Origin: [Eubacterium] infirmum
Lineage (GTDB): Bacteria; Bacillota; Clostridia; Peptostreptococcales; Anaerovoracaceae
Length of the DNA: 64,000 nucleotides
Reading direction: 5' to 3'
NCBI GenBank assembly: GCA_900450455.1
Contig: UGGN01000001.1
Coordinates: 930,001 to 994,000, forward strand
The notes under the pieces are model-generated. The model searched no databases. It had not been told where the DNA came from and saw only the letters and a program-made list of their open reading frames with translations. Shown piece after piece: positions 62,845 to 64,000 of the stretch; position 1 is the stretch's first letter; each line of letters starts with the position of its first letter. The translations under genes and the position numbers were made by a program.

Positions 62845-64000
62845 ATGGAAAACAAAATGTTTTGTTATCAGTGTCAGGAAACAGCCGGCGGAAAGGGCTG
62901 TACAGTTCAGGGTGTCTGTGGAAAGACTGCAGCGGTTTCAGGACTTCAGGACGTATTAATATATGCAACAAAGGGACTTTCAGCAGTAACTACAGCGCTT
63001 CGTAAGGAAGGCAAGAAGATTGCGCCGGAAGTGGATCAGATGGTTACATTCAACCTGTTTGTAACAATTACAAATGCTAACTTTGATGATAAGTATATCG
63101 AGGATAGAATCGCTTTGACCCTAAAGACAAAGCAGGAGCTGCTCGCACAGCTGGACGACGCATCGGTACTTCCACACGCAGCAAAGTGGTACACAGAGGA
63201 TAGAGCGCAGTATCAAATCATGGCAACAGCTGCAGAGGTAGGCGTACTCGCAACGGAAAACGAGGACATTCGCTCACTCAGAGAGCTTATCACATACGGA
63301 CTAAAGGGGCTTGCAGCATACAGCAAGCACGCAAATGCACTTCTAGAGGCAGATGCGGAAGTAGATGCATTTATACAGGAAGCTCTAGCTAAGACACTGG
63401 ATGACACACTTTCAGTGGATGACCTTGTAGCACTAACACTTGAAACAGGTAAGTACGGAGTTTCAGGCATGGCACTCCTAGATAGAGCAAATACAGGAGC
63501 ATACGGAAATCCGGAGATTACGGAGGTACAGATAGGCGTTAGAAAGAATCCGGCTATCTTGATTTCAGGACACGACCTACGCGACCTGGAGATGCTATTG
63601 GAGCAGACAAAGGGTACAGGCGTAGACGTTTACACACACTCAGAGATGCTACCTGCAAACTACTATCCGGCATTCAAGAAGTACGACAATCTGGCAGGTA
63701 ACTACGGAAATGCTTGGTGGAAGCAGAAGGAGGAGTTCGAGAGCTTCAACGGACCAATCCTCATGACAACAAACTGCATCGTGCCACCTAAGGATAGCTA
63801 CAAGGATAGACTTTGGACAACAGGAGCCGCAGGATTCCCGGGCTGCAAGCACATCGACGGTAAGTACGGCGAAACAAAGGACTTCAGCGCAATCATAGAG
63901 CAGGCAAAGCAGTGCCCACCACCAACAGAAATCGAGACGGGAAGCATTGTCGGCGGATTCGCACACGAGCAGGTATTTGCACTGGCGGATAAGGTAGTAG
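62845..64000 (+). CDS. hcp: Hybrid cluster protein Hcp (3' end outside window)
   Basis: Hcp reduces hydroxylamine and nitric oxide related compounds in anaerobes. The N-terminal iron-sulfur motif is C7-x2-C10-x8-C19-x5-C25 ([20 protein letters not shown]), followed by the helical domain [15 protein letters not shown]. The frame stays open to the window end (385 codons of about 530-550 expected), so the C-terminal hybrid-cluster ligands are missing here. AGAGGAG lies 6 nt before the ATG. It is divergent from zur and probably has an FNR/HcpR-type activator site. Confidence 0.95.
   Translation, partial: MENKMFCYQCQETAGGKGCTVQGVCGKTAAVSGLQDVLIYATKGLSAVTTALRKEGKKIAPEVDQMVTFNLFVTITNANFDDKYIEDRIALTLKTKQELLAQLDDASVLPHAAKWYTEDRAQYQIMATAAEVGVLATENEDIRSLRELITYGLKGLAAYSKHANALLEADAEVDAFIQEALAKTLDDTLSVDDLVALTLETGKYGVSGMALLDRANTGAYGNPEITEVQIGVRKNPAILISGHDLRDLEMLLEQTKGTGVDVYTHSEMLPANYYPAFKKYDNLAGNYGNAWWKQKEEFESFNGPILMTTNCIVPPKDSYKDRLWTTGAAGFPGCKHIDGKYGETKDFSAIIEQAKQCPPPTEIETGSIVGGFAHEQVFALADKVV

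Overview
The window looks like a chromosomal segment of a low-to-moderate GC anaerobic Bacillota of the class Clostridia. Supporting features are the CIRCE-controlled hrcA-grpE-dnaK-dnaJ operon, a FabK-type fatty acid synthesis operon ending in a MarR/FabT-like gene, ECF-type vitamin uptake proteins (BioY, ThiW and one unassigned), a hybrid cluster protein gene, short clostridial-type ThiC, and AGGAGG-type ribosome binding sites. A Mogibacterium/Eubacterium-like relative is possible from gene order and the fused accDA gene, but I cannot prove the genus.

Layout. 1-1022: 3' end of glpK. 1.2-6.1 kb: heat-shock operon. 6.2-10.3 kb: bioY with a BirA-type operator, prmA, a methyltransferase, two acetyltransferases and a Cys-rich unknown. 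10.5-21.3 kb: one long fatty acid operon (acpP-accB-accC-accDA-fabH-fabK-fabK/NMO paralogue-fabD-fabG-fabF-fabZ-fabT-like). 21.3-22.7 kb: IS element, copy 1. 22.8-33.9 kb: cstA (minus strand), two flavoproteins, a PanE-like reductase, a small membrane protein/XRE pair, an ECF S component coupled to a class V aminotransferase, an exporter, a Nudix hydrolase and others. 33.9-36.0 kb (minus): oxidative-stress cluster gpx-ohrR-like-trxA and a C39-like protease. 36.1-38.6 kb: mtaB-hinT-rpsU-yqeY. 38.6-44.0 kb: membrane protein, LRR protein, nitroreductase, Ca-type P-ATPase. 44.1-48.4 kb: TPP riboswitch and thiM-thiE-thiW-thiD-thiC. 48.4-54.1 kb: CDF transporter and a Bce-type two-component/ABC module. 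54.2-57.4 kb: ferritin and a DUF6110-like protein with a heavy-metal P-ATPase. 57.4-58.8 kb: IS element, copy 2. 58.8-62.7 kb (minus): zur-znuA-znuC-znuB-lipoprotein. 62.8-64.0 kb: hcp, cut by the window end.

How the parts work together. The fatty acid operon encodes almost a complete type II pathway, and BioY supplies biotin for its AccB. The thiamine operon makes the pyrimidine de novo (ThiC, ThiD) but has only salvage/uptake genes for the thiazole (ThiM, ThiW). Metal handling is prominent: zinc uptake under a Fur-family regulator, a CDF exporter, two P-type ATPases and ferritin.

The clearest structural result is a pair of identical 1344-bp IS256-superfamily (IS1249-like) elements in direct orientation, 36,096 bp apart. 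Each has perfect terminal inverted repeats and its own 8-bp target duplication. Each sits just downstream of an intrinsic-terminator-like hairpin between convergent genes. Several operators can be read directly: CIRCE, TPP riboswitch, BirA box, OhrR-type box, two Fur/Zur-type boxes, and a palindrome placed at about -41.5 of hcp. I saw no CRISPR array, tRNA, rRNA or prophage. The strongest candidates for undescribed biology are modest: the ECF-S/aminotransferase pair, the DUF6110-like/CCA-motif ATPase pair, the Cys-rich unknown, and the IS insertion-site preference.
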